This document shows positions 34,421-43,793 of a DNA stretch of 64,000 bases, piece by piece. The DNA lies in NCBI RefSeq assembly GCF_002135415.1, contig NZ_NEGJ01000008.1:124002-188001 (forward strand), in the 5' to 3' direction. Position numbers and translations under genes: made by a program. This DNA is from Acinetobacter sp. ANC 3832. Lineage in GTDB: Bacteria; Pseudomonadota; Gammaproteobacteria; Pseudomonadales; Moraxellaceae. Every line of letters begins with the position of its first letter. Position 1 is the first letter of the stretch. Under the pieces are notes generated by a model. The model did not search any database and was not told the DNA's origin. It was given only the letters and a program-made list of their open reading frames with translations.

Positions 34421-35884
34421 TTAAATTGAATACGGTGATTTAATCTCATCTTCCAAATTCAATCTTGCTATACCTTGAGCATTGGTCAGTTGTTGCTGTA
34501 ATTGAATCCGTTCAATCATTTTTTCCAAGACATCAACCAATTCTGGATACTCATAATTCTGAACTTCTTCCAAATTCAATACCAAATGAAAACCTTTATA
34601 TTCATAATCAAACCACTGTTGATGCTCATTACGATCTTGTTCATAGCGCTCCATCACCTGCCATGTTTTCACAAGACCTTGAATTCCTTTTAATTCAACT
34701 GGTGTCTTAGGCGCACATAAATAATCATTTCTAATGAGCTTATACGTTTCATCTGAAATTAAAATTTCATCTATTTCTGCCGCACCCTGTAAACGCGCTG
34801 CTAAATTCGCATCACGCCCAACAATGGTATAGGCCATACGGTGTACAGCCCCATAATTACCAACGTGACAATATCCCGTACTAATCCCCATACGGATATG
34901 CAAAGGTGCGTAACCTATTTTAATCCAACGTTCACGCAGAAATTTCATCTGCTGACGCATCGCAATTGCCATATCTACACAATTTTTTGCATCTTGCTCA
35001 ACGCCTTGAGAATCAGGATCGCCAAAAAAGATTAAAATTGCATCACCCATAAATTTATCTATGGTTGCACCATATTGCTTGGCAATTTCAGTCATATGAC
35101 TTAAATAATCATTCAGTAAGAAAGCTAAGTCATCTGGAATTAATGTTTCTGATAGCTCAGTAAAACCTTGAATATCTGAGAAAAAAATCGAAATTTTCTT
35201 ACGTTTATATTCTAATTTTGCTTCTGACTCGCCTCGCATAATAGACTGCCAAAGCTGCAAAGGTGCATAACGGCTCAATTGGTTTGAGAGTTCAATATAA
35301 CGATTCATTTCTTTAAAATAATTATCTTTCTGAACACCAATAAGCTTGGCACGTCTATTTTGGTAATAATTACCGATATTGATAAAAATCATAATACTTA
35401 AAAAGGATAAAACAGAAAGTTCAACACTAGTTTGCTGAAAATAATCTTCAAAACCAAAGATAAAAATAATATTGATATAAAAAACGAGTATTGCAATCAG
35501 GCTCGCAAGTGAACCCATCATAAATGAAACTTTATTATTAATTGCAGTGTAGATCAGGCCAAATAATAGGACAAATGTCACAACTAAACTTAAATGCACT
35601 GCTGCCAGTGCTGATGCGACAACAACAACATCTATAATAAAATAAACTTTTTTACGAACTTGATTGTCAAATTTATATTGAATCCAGCGCGATAACTTAG
35701 GCGTGATCAAAAAAATAAACAGTAAAACAAAAGGAAAATAAATTTGATAATGTGCAATAGGTGAAGTGAAGTAATATACAACCACTATCAAAGCAACGAT
35801 CATGTATCCCATTAAGCGTTGGAATACTTCAAATTGCCTTGGATCTTTATCAAGCATACGATCTAGTGGCACTAACTCATTCAC
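34421..35884 (-). CDS. Membrane-bound class III adenylate/guanylate cyclase
   Basis: 487 aa. About six membrane helices fill residues 25-172. The class III catalytic domain starts near 228: metal Asp237 (FFSDIQGF) and Asp281 (KFMGDAILIFFG), Lys277 consistent with adenine specificity, and VGRDANLAARLQ carrying the transition-state Asn/Arg. It therefore probably makes cAMP. A short C-terminal region of about 80 residues follows. The membrane half may sense an envelope or lipid signal. Monocistronic by spacing; no receiver or HAMP domain is seen. Confidence 0.9.
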   Translation of the reverse strand: MNELVPLDRMLDKDPRQFEVFQRLMGYMIVALIVVVYYFTSPIAHYQIYFPFVLLFIFLITPKLSRWIQYKFDNQVRKKVYFIIDVVVVASALAAVHLSLVVTFVLLFGLIYTAINNKVSFMMGSLASLIAILVFYINIIFIFGFEDYFQQTSVELSVLSFLSIMIFINIGNYYQNRRAKLIGVQKDNYFKEMNRYIELSNQLSRYAPLQLWQSIMRGESEAKLEYKRKKISIFFSDIQGFTELSETLIPDDLAFLLNDYLSHMTEIAKQYGATIDKFMGDAILIFFGDPDSQGVEQDAKNCVDMAIAMRQQMKFLRERWIKIGYAPLHIRMGISTGYCHVGNYGAVHRMAYTIVGRDANLAARLQGAAEIDEILISDETYKLIRNDYLCAPKTPVELKGIQGLVKTWQVMERYEQDRNEHQQWFDYEYKGFHLVLNLEEVQNYEYPELVDVLEKMIERIQLQQQLTNAQGIARLNLEDEIKSPYSI

Positions 35885-35927
35885 TCCAATTTCTAATTAC
35901 AGCACAACATCCTTGTGCAATTTTTTC

Positions 35928-36362
35928 TTAGTCCATACGCCAATCGAATGGCATATCACCTTGTCCACGTAAAGCCAACATTAACGTTTGACGCATATGA
36001 GCCAAAACATCGCTATTATATGGAACAGCTTGCGTACCCCAAACTGGTTTAGGCCAAGCAACATCATTTTGATAACGTACAACATGATGAAAATGCAACT
36101 GAGGAACAACGTTTCCAAGTGCTGCAACATTCATTTTATCTGCACGGAATACACGTGCTAACTGGCTAGATAACCAACTAGATTCACGTAAAAATTGTTC
36201 TTGATCTGCCTGACTCAACTCATATAGCTCTGTAATTCCAGGTACACGCGGAATTAAAATAAGCCATGGAAATTGCATATCATTCATTAAACGACATGTT
36301 GAAAGCGGAAAGTCGCCGACAAAAAAAGTATCTTGAGCAAGTTGTGGATGCAAACTAAACAT
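35928..36362 (-). CDS. HIT-domain protein
   Basis: 144-aa histidine-triad nucleotide hydrolase/transferase family protein. The HxHxHxx motif is visible as PQLHFHHVVRY, preceded by the helix FLRESSWLSSQLARVFRADKMNVAALGN. In some bacteria such proteins hydrolyse AMP-linked or diadenosine compounds; the substrate is unknown. Lies between the cyclase (43 bp) and mfd, all on the minus strand. Confidence 0.88.
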   Translation of the reverse strand: MFSLHPQLAQDTFFVGDFPLSTCRLMNDMQFPWLILIPRVPGITELYELSQADQEQFLRESSWLSSQLARVFRADKMNVAALGNVVPQLHFHHVVRYQNDVAWPKPVWGTQAVPYNSDVLAHMRQTLMLALRGQGDMPFDWRMD

Positions 36363-36598
36363 ATCTTTATAAATGACGCAAAATTAGAAGGATGGCTAAT
36401 ACTACCACATCAGTTTTAGCCTGAATATTATTAGTATTGTGTTTTAGTACAAATAAATACAGTTTGACCCGAAAGCGATCACATAAACCCAATAAAGATT
36501 CTCATAAATATTTCAAGCCTTTTATTTGCCTATTTAAAAAGCCAAAATCACGCATTTAACCGTGCAATTTTAGCCATTTATAGAACTTTAGCCTAATA

Positions 36599-39500
36599 TT
36601 AATTCAACTCATTCAATAATTTATTGAGCAAATCTAAAATAAACTGAATACGCTTTTCATACTCATCTAGCATCACCATGACTTTCAATCGTTGCCCACC
36701 TTCCATACGATAATAAGTAGGATGCTTTTGCATTAATTGAATAATACTCATTGCTTGTACGGGCGTATCTGGAGAGAATTCAACATACCCACCATTTGCA
36801 CCAATATCAACTTTCGTAATACCTAATTGTTCTGCTTTAATTCGAATTTGATGCACATGAAACAGTTGTTTAACCGATTGTGGTGGCACACCAAAACGAT
36901 CGATCAACTCCATTCGAATATTATCAAGCTTCTCTTGGGTATCTGTATTGCTAATACGCTTATAGAACAGTAAGCGTTGATGCACATCTCCTAGATAATC
37001 ATCAGGAATCAGAGCTGGCATATGTAGATTAATTTCTGCAGTTAACAATAAAGGTGAATCAAAGTTTGGCGTTTTTCCTTGTTGGATCGCTTTGGTCGCC
37101 TTCTCTAACATTTCCATATACAAACTATAACCAATAGCTTGCATTGAACCACTTTGCTGTTCACCCAATAATTCACCTGCACCACGAATCTCAAGATCTT
37201 CTGTTGCCAGAATAAAGCCCGCACCTAAATTCGAAGCACGTTGAATGGCATCTAAACGCTTTTCAGCATCACCTTTTAAACCCTTAATTGAAGGCACCAT
37301 TAAATAGGCATAAGCTTGGTGATGTGAACGCCCAACACGCCCACGCAATTGATGCAATTGCGCTAAGCCCAATTTATCTGCACGTTCAATAATAATCGTA
37401 TTGGCATTTGGAACATCAATCCCTGTTTCAATAATGGTTGAACACACCAATACGTTATATTCTTTATGATAGAACTGTTGCATCACTTGTTCGAGTTCAC
37501 GCTCGCGCATTTGACCATGTGCAACAGCGACACGTGCTTCTGGCACTAAATCACGAATATTCTCTGCGGCACGTTCAATGCTATCAACCTCATTATGCAG
37601 AACATAAACCTGACCACCACGTAATAACTCACGCAGAATCGCTTCTTTCATCGTTTCATTGGTTTGATCTAATACAAAGGTTTTAACCGCTAAACGACGT
37701 GCAGGTGGTGTGGCAATAATAGATAGATCTCGCATTCCTGAAAATGCCATATTTAGCGTTCTTGGAATTGGCGTGGCTGTTAATGTCAACATATCCACAT
37801 CAGCACGCATCGCTTTAATACGCTCTTTGTCACGTACCCCAAAGCGATGTTCTTCATCAACAATCATTAAACCTAGATTTTTAAATTGGATACTTTCTTG
37901 CAAAATTTTATGTGTACCAATCACGATATCTACTTTGCCATCCGCTAAATCTTCAATGGTCTTGGTATGCGCTTTATTTGTCCCAAAGCGAGATAATACT
38001 TCAATTCGGATGGGCCAATCTGCAAATCGATCTTTAAACGATTCAAAATGCTGTTGTGCTAAGAGTGTTGTGGGTACAAGTACCGCGACTTGTTTATTAT
38101 TTTGTACAGCAACAAAAGCTGCTCGCATTGCCACTTCAGTTTTACCAAAACCAACATCACCACAGACCAACCGATCCATAGGTTTTGCCAGTTGCATATC
38201 ATGTAAAACAGCTTCAATGGCATTGGCTTGATCAAGGGTTTCTTCATAAGCAAAACCGCTTGAAAATTGCATATAAGCACTTTGTTCAACATCAAAACTA
38301 ATACCCGGTTTTGCTTGACGGCGCGCTTGAAGATGCAATAATTCCGCCGCAACATCATGAATTTGCTCTAAAGCTTTACGCTTAGCCTTACTCCACGCAT
38401 CTGTACCAAGTTTATGCAAAGGTGCTAAATCTGGATCACCACCGCTATAACGGCTAATCAGATGTAGATTGGTTACAGGCACATAGACTTTGGCATCATC
38501 TGCATAATTTAATTGTAAAAACTCATAGTCTTGATCATCAATATTTAAGGTGACCAATCCTGCATAACGACCAACACCATAATCAATATGCACTACAGGT
38601 GCGCCAATACTCAATTCAGTCAAACTACGAATGAGAAATTCTTCTGAAACATCTTGTTGACGCTTACGGCGACGCTGAACAACACGATGTTCATAAAGTT
38701 GATTTTCAGAAATAACCGAAAGTTGTCCAACAACGACCAAACCACGATCTAGTGGTGCATTGGTGATTGCAATGGAATACTGCGTTTTTTTAAATTCCGC
38801 AAAATTCTCAACAACAGGAATATCACCTAGACTGAGTCGTAAAGCATCTTTCAGGGTTTCTCGACGACCCGCACTTTCAGCAACCAATAACACAGGATGA
38901 TTCGCTGAATCGATGTATTTTTTTACAGCTGAAAAAGGTTTGTCTTGTTTAGGATCTACAGGAAGTTTCGGCGGCTGCTCAACCTGTAAATTAATCACAC
39001 CTGCTTTTTCAATAATTTCTTCTGTCGATGCAATAATTCTTGCAAAATTATTTAAAGATTCAAAAATTTGATTGGATTGTAAAAATAATGCTTCAGGTGC
39101 AAGTAAAGGTTGATCAATATTATGACGCCGATCTTCATAACGACGCATCACATCCTTCCAAAAGTTTGCTAAACCTTCATCTAAATAATTATCTGTAATG
39201 ATAACAGCATTACTAGGTAAGTACGAAGTAATGCTACTTTGATTTTGCATTGCTTCTTTACTAAAGAAGAGTGGAAAGTAAAATTCTAATCCTGGAGATG
39301 CAATACCCTCCAAAACATCTTGATAAATCGGATTTTTCTTTGGATTTGCTGTGGGAAAGCTCTCTGCATAACGATCTCTAAATGTAGACCTAGCTTCTTT
39401 CAATGGAAATTCTTTTGCAGGTAAAACTGTGAAACGATCTAGTTTTGTTGTAGTTCTTTGCGTTTCAGGGTCAAAAAATTTCAGGCTATCAATTTCATCA

Positions 39501-40105
39501 TCAAATAAATCGATACGGATTGGCGAATTTTGTCCTGATGCGTAAATATCCATGATACTGCCACGAACGGCAAATTCACCATGATCATAAACTGTATCAA
39601 CCAAATGATAACCTGCTTGAATCAGTTTTAATTTTTGTTGTTCTAAATCAAATTTTTGTCCAACTTTAATATCAAAATGCTCACCCAAAACCCATGAGGT
39701 TGGTGCAACACGTTGTGCCAAAGTAATGGCTGAAATCAGTAATATACCTTTCTTTGGCATATTAGATAGAATAGATAATCTTTCTGAAACAATGTCTTGA
39801 TGTGGAGATAAACGATCATAAGGCAATATTTCCCAATCAGGAAAAATCGTCGGTTTTACCCCATAAAATTCAAGTTCACTTTCTAATTGCCCCAAGTGTT
39901 GGTTATTACGTGCAACCAATACAAATAATTGATCTGACTTTTCTGATATTTCTTTAAATAATAAAGATGCGGACGAACCGAGCATTGAGCCGATCCATCT
40001 TTTTTCGCCTACTTTGAGTTGTTTTAAATTGAGTTCAGAAATTTCTTTTTGGAACATAGAGATCGCTTTGGGTCTAAAAGACATGGGCGATATTTTAGCA
40101 TGCAA
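36599..40105 (-). CDS. mfd: Transcription-repair coupling factor
   Basis: ATP-dependent translocase that removes RNA polymerase stalled at DNA lesions and recruits UvrA. Order of parts: UvrB-like N-terminal region, RNA-polymerase-interacting CarD-like domain (GAPVVHIDYGVGRYAGL), RecG-like helicase with Walker A (CGDVGFGKTEVAMRAA), DEEH box (MIVDEEHRFGV) and the QLRGRVGR motif VI, then the TRCF C-terminal domain. The frame gives 1168 aa; family members begin nearer MFQKEISELN (40057), giving about 1152 aa. No strong ribosome site decides the start. Confidence 0.95.
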   Translation of the reverse strand: MHAKISPMSFRPKAISMFQKEISELNLKQLKVGEKRWIGSMLGSSASLLFKEISEKSDQLFVLVARNNQHLGQLESELEFYGVKPTIFPDWEILPYDRLSPHQDIVSERLSILSNMPKKGILLISAITLAQRVAPTSWVLGEHFDIKVGQKFDLEQQKLKLIQAGYHLVDTVYDHGEFAVRGSIMDIYASGQNSPIRIDLFDDEIDSLKFFDPETQRTTTKLDRFTVLPAKEFPLKEARSTFRDRYAESFPTANPKKNPIYQDVLEGIASPGLEFYFPLFFSKEAMQNQSSITSYLPSNAVIITDNYLDEGLANFWKDVMRRYEDRRHNIDQPLLAPEALFLQSNQIFESLNNFARIIASTEEIIEKAGVINLQVEQPPKLPVDPKQDKPFSAVKKYIDSANHPVLLVAESAGRRETLKDALRLSLGDIPVVENFAEFKKTQYSIAITNAPLDRGLVVVGQLSVISENQLYEHRVVQRRRKRQQDVSEEFLIRSLTELSIGAPVVHIDYGVGRYAGLVTLNIDDQDYEFLQLNYADDAKVYVPVTNLHLISRYSGGDPDLAPLHKLGTDAWSKAKRKALEQIHDVAAELLHLQARRQAKPGISFDVEQSAYMQFSSGFAYEETLDQANAIEAVLHDMQLAKPMDRLVCGDVGFGKTEVAMRAAFVAVQNNKQVAVLVPTTLLAQQHFESFKDRFADWPIRIEVLSRFGTNKAHTKTIEDLADGKVDIVIGTHKILQESIQFKNLGLMIVDEEHRFGVRDKERIKAMRADVDMLTLTATPIPRTLNMAFSGMRDLSIIATPPARRLAVKTFVLDQTNETMKEAILRELLRGGQVYVLHNEVDSIERAAENIRDLVPEARVAVAHGQMRERELEQVMQQFYHKEYNVLVCSTIIETGIDVPNANTIIIERADKLGLAQLHQLRGRVGRSHHQAYAYLMVPSIKGLKGDAEKRLDAIQRASNLGAGFILATEDLEIRGAGELLGEQQSGSMQAIGYSLYMEMLEKATKAIQQGKTPNFDSPLLLTAEINLHMPALIPDDYLGDVHQRLLFYKRISNTDTQEKLDNIRMELIDRFGVPPQSVKQLFHVHQIRIKAEQLGITKVDIGANGGYVEFSPDTPVQAMSIIQLMQKHPTYYRMEGGQRLKVMVMLDEYEKRIQFILDLLNKLLNELN

Positions 40106-40149
40106 TTTTTTCTAATTTAGGCAATGTTTGAATTACTGGTTAAATAAAA

Positions 40150-40911
40150 TTACTTTTTAAATAAATCAGTCAATTTTGTCCATAAACTTTTTTTAGAATC
40201 TTGTTTAGAGCGTGTTTGTTCTTTTTGTCTAGGTTCAAGCAATGTTCTGTATAAAAATTCATCAGGACAAGCATCATCCAAAGTATATTTCGTCTGAAAT
40301 AATTCAAATAAAAGTTCATTGAGTATGACACTTGCCAGTCCAAATTCATGTACTGAATTTTCATAATCCTCTATATAACGACATTTATAATATTCTTCCC
40401 ACCCTTCCATTTCATCTTCATTAAACTCCGATTCAGAAATATTTCTGGTCTGCAACTCACCATTTTCATCTTCAAATTCATGTATATAAAATGCAGGTGC
40501 ATTTAACCATTGCTGTTCAAATGATAGCATTACTCCTGATTGGTAACTTTCATCATCAGCTTGTTCAAAACAACGAATTTGTTGAGCATTTTCATAGATT
40601 GCATAGCCCGCAGTATTTGCACTATCTACTCGTAAAAAAACAATTATCCGATCCATTAAACCTATCTGATTAAATTTTTCCTGCCAAATTTCAGGTGTAT
40701 AAAACATGCTATGAACATAACCGGCATGATGTAATATCAAATAACCATTTACTAAATAAAAGCTAAAATCCTCTTCACTTCCTGTATTAAAATCCGATGT
40801 CCATTGCTCTCTTTTGTATAAAGGTTTCCCTTCTAATTCTTCAATTAATGCGACTGCCTGTAATTCATTACCCTGAAATGGCAATATCAATCCACCCACA
40901 TGAGTTCCCAT
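40150..40911 (-). CDS. Hypothetical acidic protein, 253 aa
   Basis: Starts MGTHVGGLILPFQGNELQAVALIEELEG. Acidic and soluble in the middle (FEDENGELQTRNISESEFNEDEMEGWEEYY), with a lysine-rich end (KKSLWTKLTDLFKK). No signal peptide or membrane helix. I recognise no family; a strand-rich N-terminal half with a Y-x-I-Y pattern (GYAIYENAQQIRCFEQ) loosely suggests a ligand-binding domain. It stands downstream of mfd on the same strand and may begin a small accessory group with the genes at 41033-41896. Confidence 0.6.
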   Translation of the reverse strand: MGTHVGGLILPFQGNELQAVALIEELEGKPLYKREQWTSDFNTGSEEDFSFYLVNGYLILHHAGYVHSMFYTPEIWQEKFNQIGLMDRIIVFLRVDSANTAGYAIYENAQQIRCFEQADDESYQSGVMLSFEQQWLNAPAFYIHEFEDENGELQTRNISESEFNEDEMEGWEEYYKCRYIEDYENSVHEFGLASVILNELLFELFQTKYTLDDACPDEFLYRTLLEPRQKEQTRSKQDSKKSLWTKLTDLFKK

Positions 40912-41032
40912 ACATTTATTCCTTATCTTATCTTCTCTTTTAAATTCTACACATCGGGAATTAAGATCTTGAATTTACATTATTTTCAATAAGAGTACTT
41001 TAATTGTATTTTATTCATAATTGCTCTTTTAA

Positions 41033-41542
41033 TTAAAAGTTACTAAACACCACCATTTTACCTTCAGGATAAATACCACTCCAACCGCATGGCAAACCAC
41101 CTTCATAATAAACCTGTAAAATTTCTTGCCAAATTGGAGGGAAGTCATCATTTGCATAACAATTAAAAATTTTATCAAAATGAATTTCCATCATTTCTTC
41201 TGCAACACAAATCCCATCATTCATTTCCAATCTTTCAAGTAGACCATTTAAATTTTTCTTAAAAAAACCATAGTAATTCGTTTTAGATAAATTGTAATGA
41301 ATTCTTAAACTTAATTCGAAACTAAAATTCTCTGGAAATTGTGTACTAAATAAATTCTCCCAGCTACTAAACTGATCTTCGTTATCCTCAAGCAAATAAT
41401 TCAAAGCAACTGTTCTATCCGTTATTATTAATTGGTCATTATCTGTTTTATAAGGCTTAGAAAAGTAATTATCTCCTTGTAAAAAATCAATAAAGCCTTT
41501 TGCTCTTTCAGCGATTTCCGCCCAGTTTTTAGCATAAGCCAT
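41033..41542 (-). CDS. Hypothetical protein, 169 aa
   Basis: MAYAKNWAEIAERAKGFIDFLQGDNYFSKPY... An acidic, aromatic-rich soluble protein. It resembles single-domain immunity proteins in size and composition, but I cannot name a family. Its ATG abuts the stop of the upstream gene with no gap, so the two are translationally coupled and probably act together. Confidence 0.65.
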   Translation of the reverse strand: MAYAKNWAEIAERAKGFIDFLQGDNYFSKPYKTDNDQLIITDRTVALNYLLEDNEDQFSSWENLFSTQFPENFSFELSLRIHYNLSKTNYYGFFKKNLNGLLERLEMNDGICVAEEMMEIHFDKIFNCYANDDFPPIWQEILQVYYEGGLPCGWSGIYPEGKMVVFSNF

Positions 41543-41896
41543 TTATTTATCTCTTTTAAACTTTTTATAATAATCATTAAGTTTTTGAATAATTTGCTTC
41601 AATTGTTGTAAATTTTCTTCTGTATTTCCCAATCTCGCAACATAACGACTTGATCCAATTTCCAAATCAATCTTTTCATTCATTAAAATAGCTTTATAAA
41701 ATAACGCTTTTAAATCATCAAAATTGTTTAACTTACGATTAGAAAAATACTCTAATCGTTCTGACAATGAATTAACCACAATACCATCTACGATATAGCC
41801 CTGTTCCGTATCAAATTGAATATTGTTTTCTCGCAGATACATCTGCTCAGCACTTTCTTTATTGCCTTTAAAAAAATCTGCGAGCTTATTCAACAT
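41543..41896 (-). CDS. Hypothetical protein, 117 aa
   Basis: MLNKLADFFKGNKESAEQMYLRENN... A small protein with an amphipathic N-terminal helix, a short beta segment (GYIVDGIVVNSL) and a basic helical C-terminus (LQQLKQIIQKLNDYYKKFKRDK). No family recognised. It lies upstream of and directly against the 169-aa gene, and downstream of a long hairpin at 41993-42058. Confidence 0.62.
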   Translation of the reverse strand: MLNKLADFFKGNKESAEQMYLRENNIQFDTEQGYIVDGIVVNSLSERLEYFSNRKLNNFDDLKALFYKAILMNEKIDLEIGSSRYVARLGNTEENLQQLKQIIQKLNDYYKKFKRDK

Positions 41897-41992
41897 CAGT
41901 GTTATTCCAAATAATTTACTCTGTGGATGATAGCAAAATTAGAATAAAAAATTAAATCGATTTCAAATAAGCTCAAGACATATACAACGATA

Positions 41993-42058
41993 GATTTCTT
42001 ATATAAAGCCATTTAACTTCGCATTTAAAAAAAGTTGTTAAGGTTTATATAAGAAATC
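41993..42058. repeat. Long inverted repeat between DyP gene and hypothetical pair
   Basis: Perfect 15-bp arms gatttcttatataaa (41993-42007) and its complement (42044-42058), extended inward by cc/gg and ttaac/gttaa with small bulges. No T run. Could be an RNA structure or the trace of a mobile inverted-repeat element. Confidence 0.55.
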
Positions 42059-42101
42059 CAATTTTAAAGATTCGCTCTACGACTTAAATCATTAATCAGA
42101 A

Positions 42102-43040
42102 TCACTCGCCTAAACCATCAAGAAAATCGACAGTTGGGACAAAAAATAATGTTCCTGTTTGTGCTGTACTAAAATCTAAAAGGCGGTCTAAATTCCCTTC
42201 AGCATCCCCTTGAAACATATGTTCTAACATTTGTCGTGTCACACTAAATTTTCGTGCATAACCAATAAATAAAGTACCATATTCATTTTTTGAAGGATTA
42301 GAGAAAGGCATATTGGCACGCATAATTTTGAGTTCATTACCATTCTCATCATGCGCTTTACTCACAACATTATGTGCAGTGTTTGGCTTTACATCATCAC
42401 CCAACTCAACATCATTAAACTTTTTACGCCCAATCACTTTTTCTTGTTCTTCATCACTTAATGCGCGCCATTTATCCATATCATGGGTATATTTTTGAAT
42501 AAAAGCATAACTTCCGCCTTTAAAACTTAAATCCTCTTCGCCAACCAAAGCATATTCTGCAGCAATTTCAGGTTCGGGATTTTCTGTCCCATCGACAAAA
42601 CCAATAATTGCACGCCCATCAAAATATCGAAAGCCATGTACTTCATCAATGGAATGAGTCACATCTTTCAACTGTTCTTGAATAATACTCCCCAGCTCAT
42701 AACACAAAGCCTGACGATCTGCTCTTATATGAAAAAATAAATCTCCAGCAGTAGACACTGCTGTATATTTAGGTCCCTTTATCTCTTTAAATGTTTCCAA
42801 TTCCTGCGGTTTACTCTGATTCGGAAAGAGTTGATCCCAAGCATGAGAACTAAAACCCATCGTTGCACTAAATTGAGCATCTGGAAAACGATTGGTCAAA
42901 CTTCGAGTTAAGGCTGAAAAATTTGCTGAAAAATCGATAATAGTGTCTGTAATCGAATCTTCCTGATTCAATCCTAAAACGATAAATAAGGCATTTTCAC
43001 CTGGTCGATTAAGTACAGGCTGGATTCTAGTATGAGTCAT
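42102..43040 (-). CDS. DyP-type heme peroxidase (YfeX-like)
   Basis: 312-aa dye-decolourising peroxidase. The GxxDG motif with the distal catalytic Asp is in IIGFVDGTENPEP; NTAHNVVSKAHDE and FIGYARKFSVTRQMLEHMF hold the candidate heme-ligating His and distal Arg. No Tat or Sec signal peptide, so it is cytosolic, as YfeX is. Uses hydrogen peroxide on unknown organic substrates. Monocistronic. Confidence 0.93.
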   Translation of the reverse strand: MTHTRIQPVLNRPGENALFIVLGLNQEDSITDTIIDFSANFSALTRSLTNRFPDAQFSATMGFSSHAWDQLFPNQSKPQELETFKEIKGPKYTAVSTAGDLFFHIRADRQALCYELGSIIQEQLKDVTHSIDEVHGFRYFDGRAIIGFVDGTENPEPEIAAEYALVGEEDLSFKGGSYAFIQKYTHDMDKWRALSDEEQEKVIGRKKFNDVELGDDVKPNTAHNVVSKAHDENGNELKIMRANMPFSNPSKNEYGTLFIGYARKFSVTRQMLEHMFQGDAEGNLDRLLDFSTAQTGTLFFVPTVDFLDGLGE

Positions 43041-43222
43041 ATATCAATGCCTTTATTTGTTGTTAATTGAGATAATTTAGCATGTTAGCAAGTGGCTGAT
43101 TGTAAAAAAGCGAAAAAATTATAGATCACTTATTTTAATACCGAGTACCTAACTGATTTATTACATAATGCCTTTTATTTTTCTTTAAGAGTAAAAAAAG
43201 GAGGTACTAATGGTCTATATGC

Positions 43223-43714
43223 TTAACGAATTAAATCATAGCCCATAATTTTAAAACATTGCTGATCTTCCTCAAAAGCAATATTCAGATCAAGCAATAA
43301 TGCCCTAAAAGCATTACATTCATCTAAAATTAAATCAGCAACCAACTGTCCTTGATGCTTTCGAAGTAAGGGTTTCACTTTCATATATTCAATATTAATA
43401 AAATAAGGCATGCCTTGCTGATAATATGGACTCCAGCCCCCAAAATACCAAGGGGTGCTTTTTTCAAAAGTTGCTTCGTTATTTTTTATAGACTCATGCG
43501 TAAGTGATTGATCTATCAATCAGACTGCAAAATAAGCAGGTGGAAAATTGAGCTGAGTGATTGAGTGTTGTAATTGAAGCCATTTTGCATCATTCATTAA
43601 AGGAATTAAATTCCTCTCTTTTATAATTCGATTTATTTTTAATCTAAAATCTATATAATTTCGATTAGCCTTTATTCTTTGTTTATATAAATCATAACTT
43701 TCCTGTAAGTTCAT
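43223..43714 (-). pseudogene. DUF6678-like protein gene split by an in-frame TGA
   Basis: Two halves in the same frame. The first (43714-43523) gives MNLQESYDLYKQRIKANRNY...LIPLMNDAKWLQLQHSI...FPPAYFAV. A TGA at 43520-43522 follows, and the frame goes on at once with LIDQSLTHES...WYFGGWSPYY...FINIEYMKVKPLLRKHQG. Both halves fit the order of a single DUF6678-like protein of about 163 aa (LMNDxKW, then FPP, then acidic/WY segment, then IEW-like segment). The second half has only a TTG with no ribosome site, so it is probably a nonsense mutation, not two genes. Family function is unknown. Confidence 0.6.
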
Positions 43715-43735
43715 CCATCCCCCTAATATTTTTAC

Positions 43736-43766
43736 AAATAAAAAGCACCCTTAACGATGCTTTTTC
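43736..43766 (-). terminator. Weak terminator of the tandem GST-N gene
   Basis: aaaaagca/tgcttttt arms around a 10-base loop, just after the stop at 43794 when read on the minus strand. Confidence 0.5.
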
Positions 43767-43793
43767 AATTGAACCATTTTATTGAAAAAAGTA

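Noticed and set aside
43520..43522. TGA as selenocysteine codon
   Set aside because: No selenoprotein family, no SECIS-like hairpin noticed just downstream; nonsense mutation is simpler.
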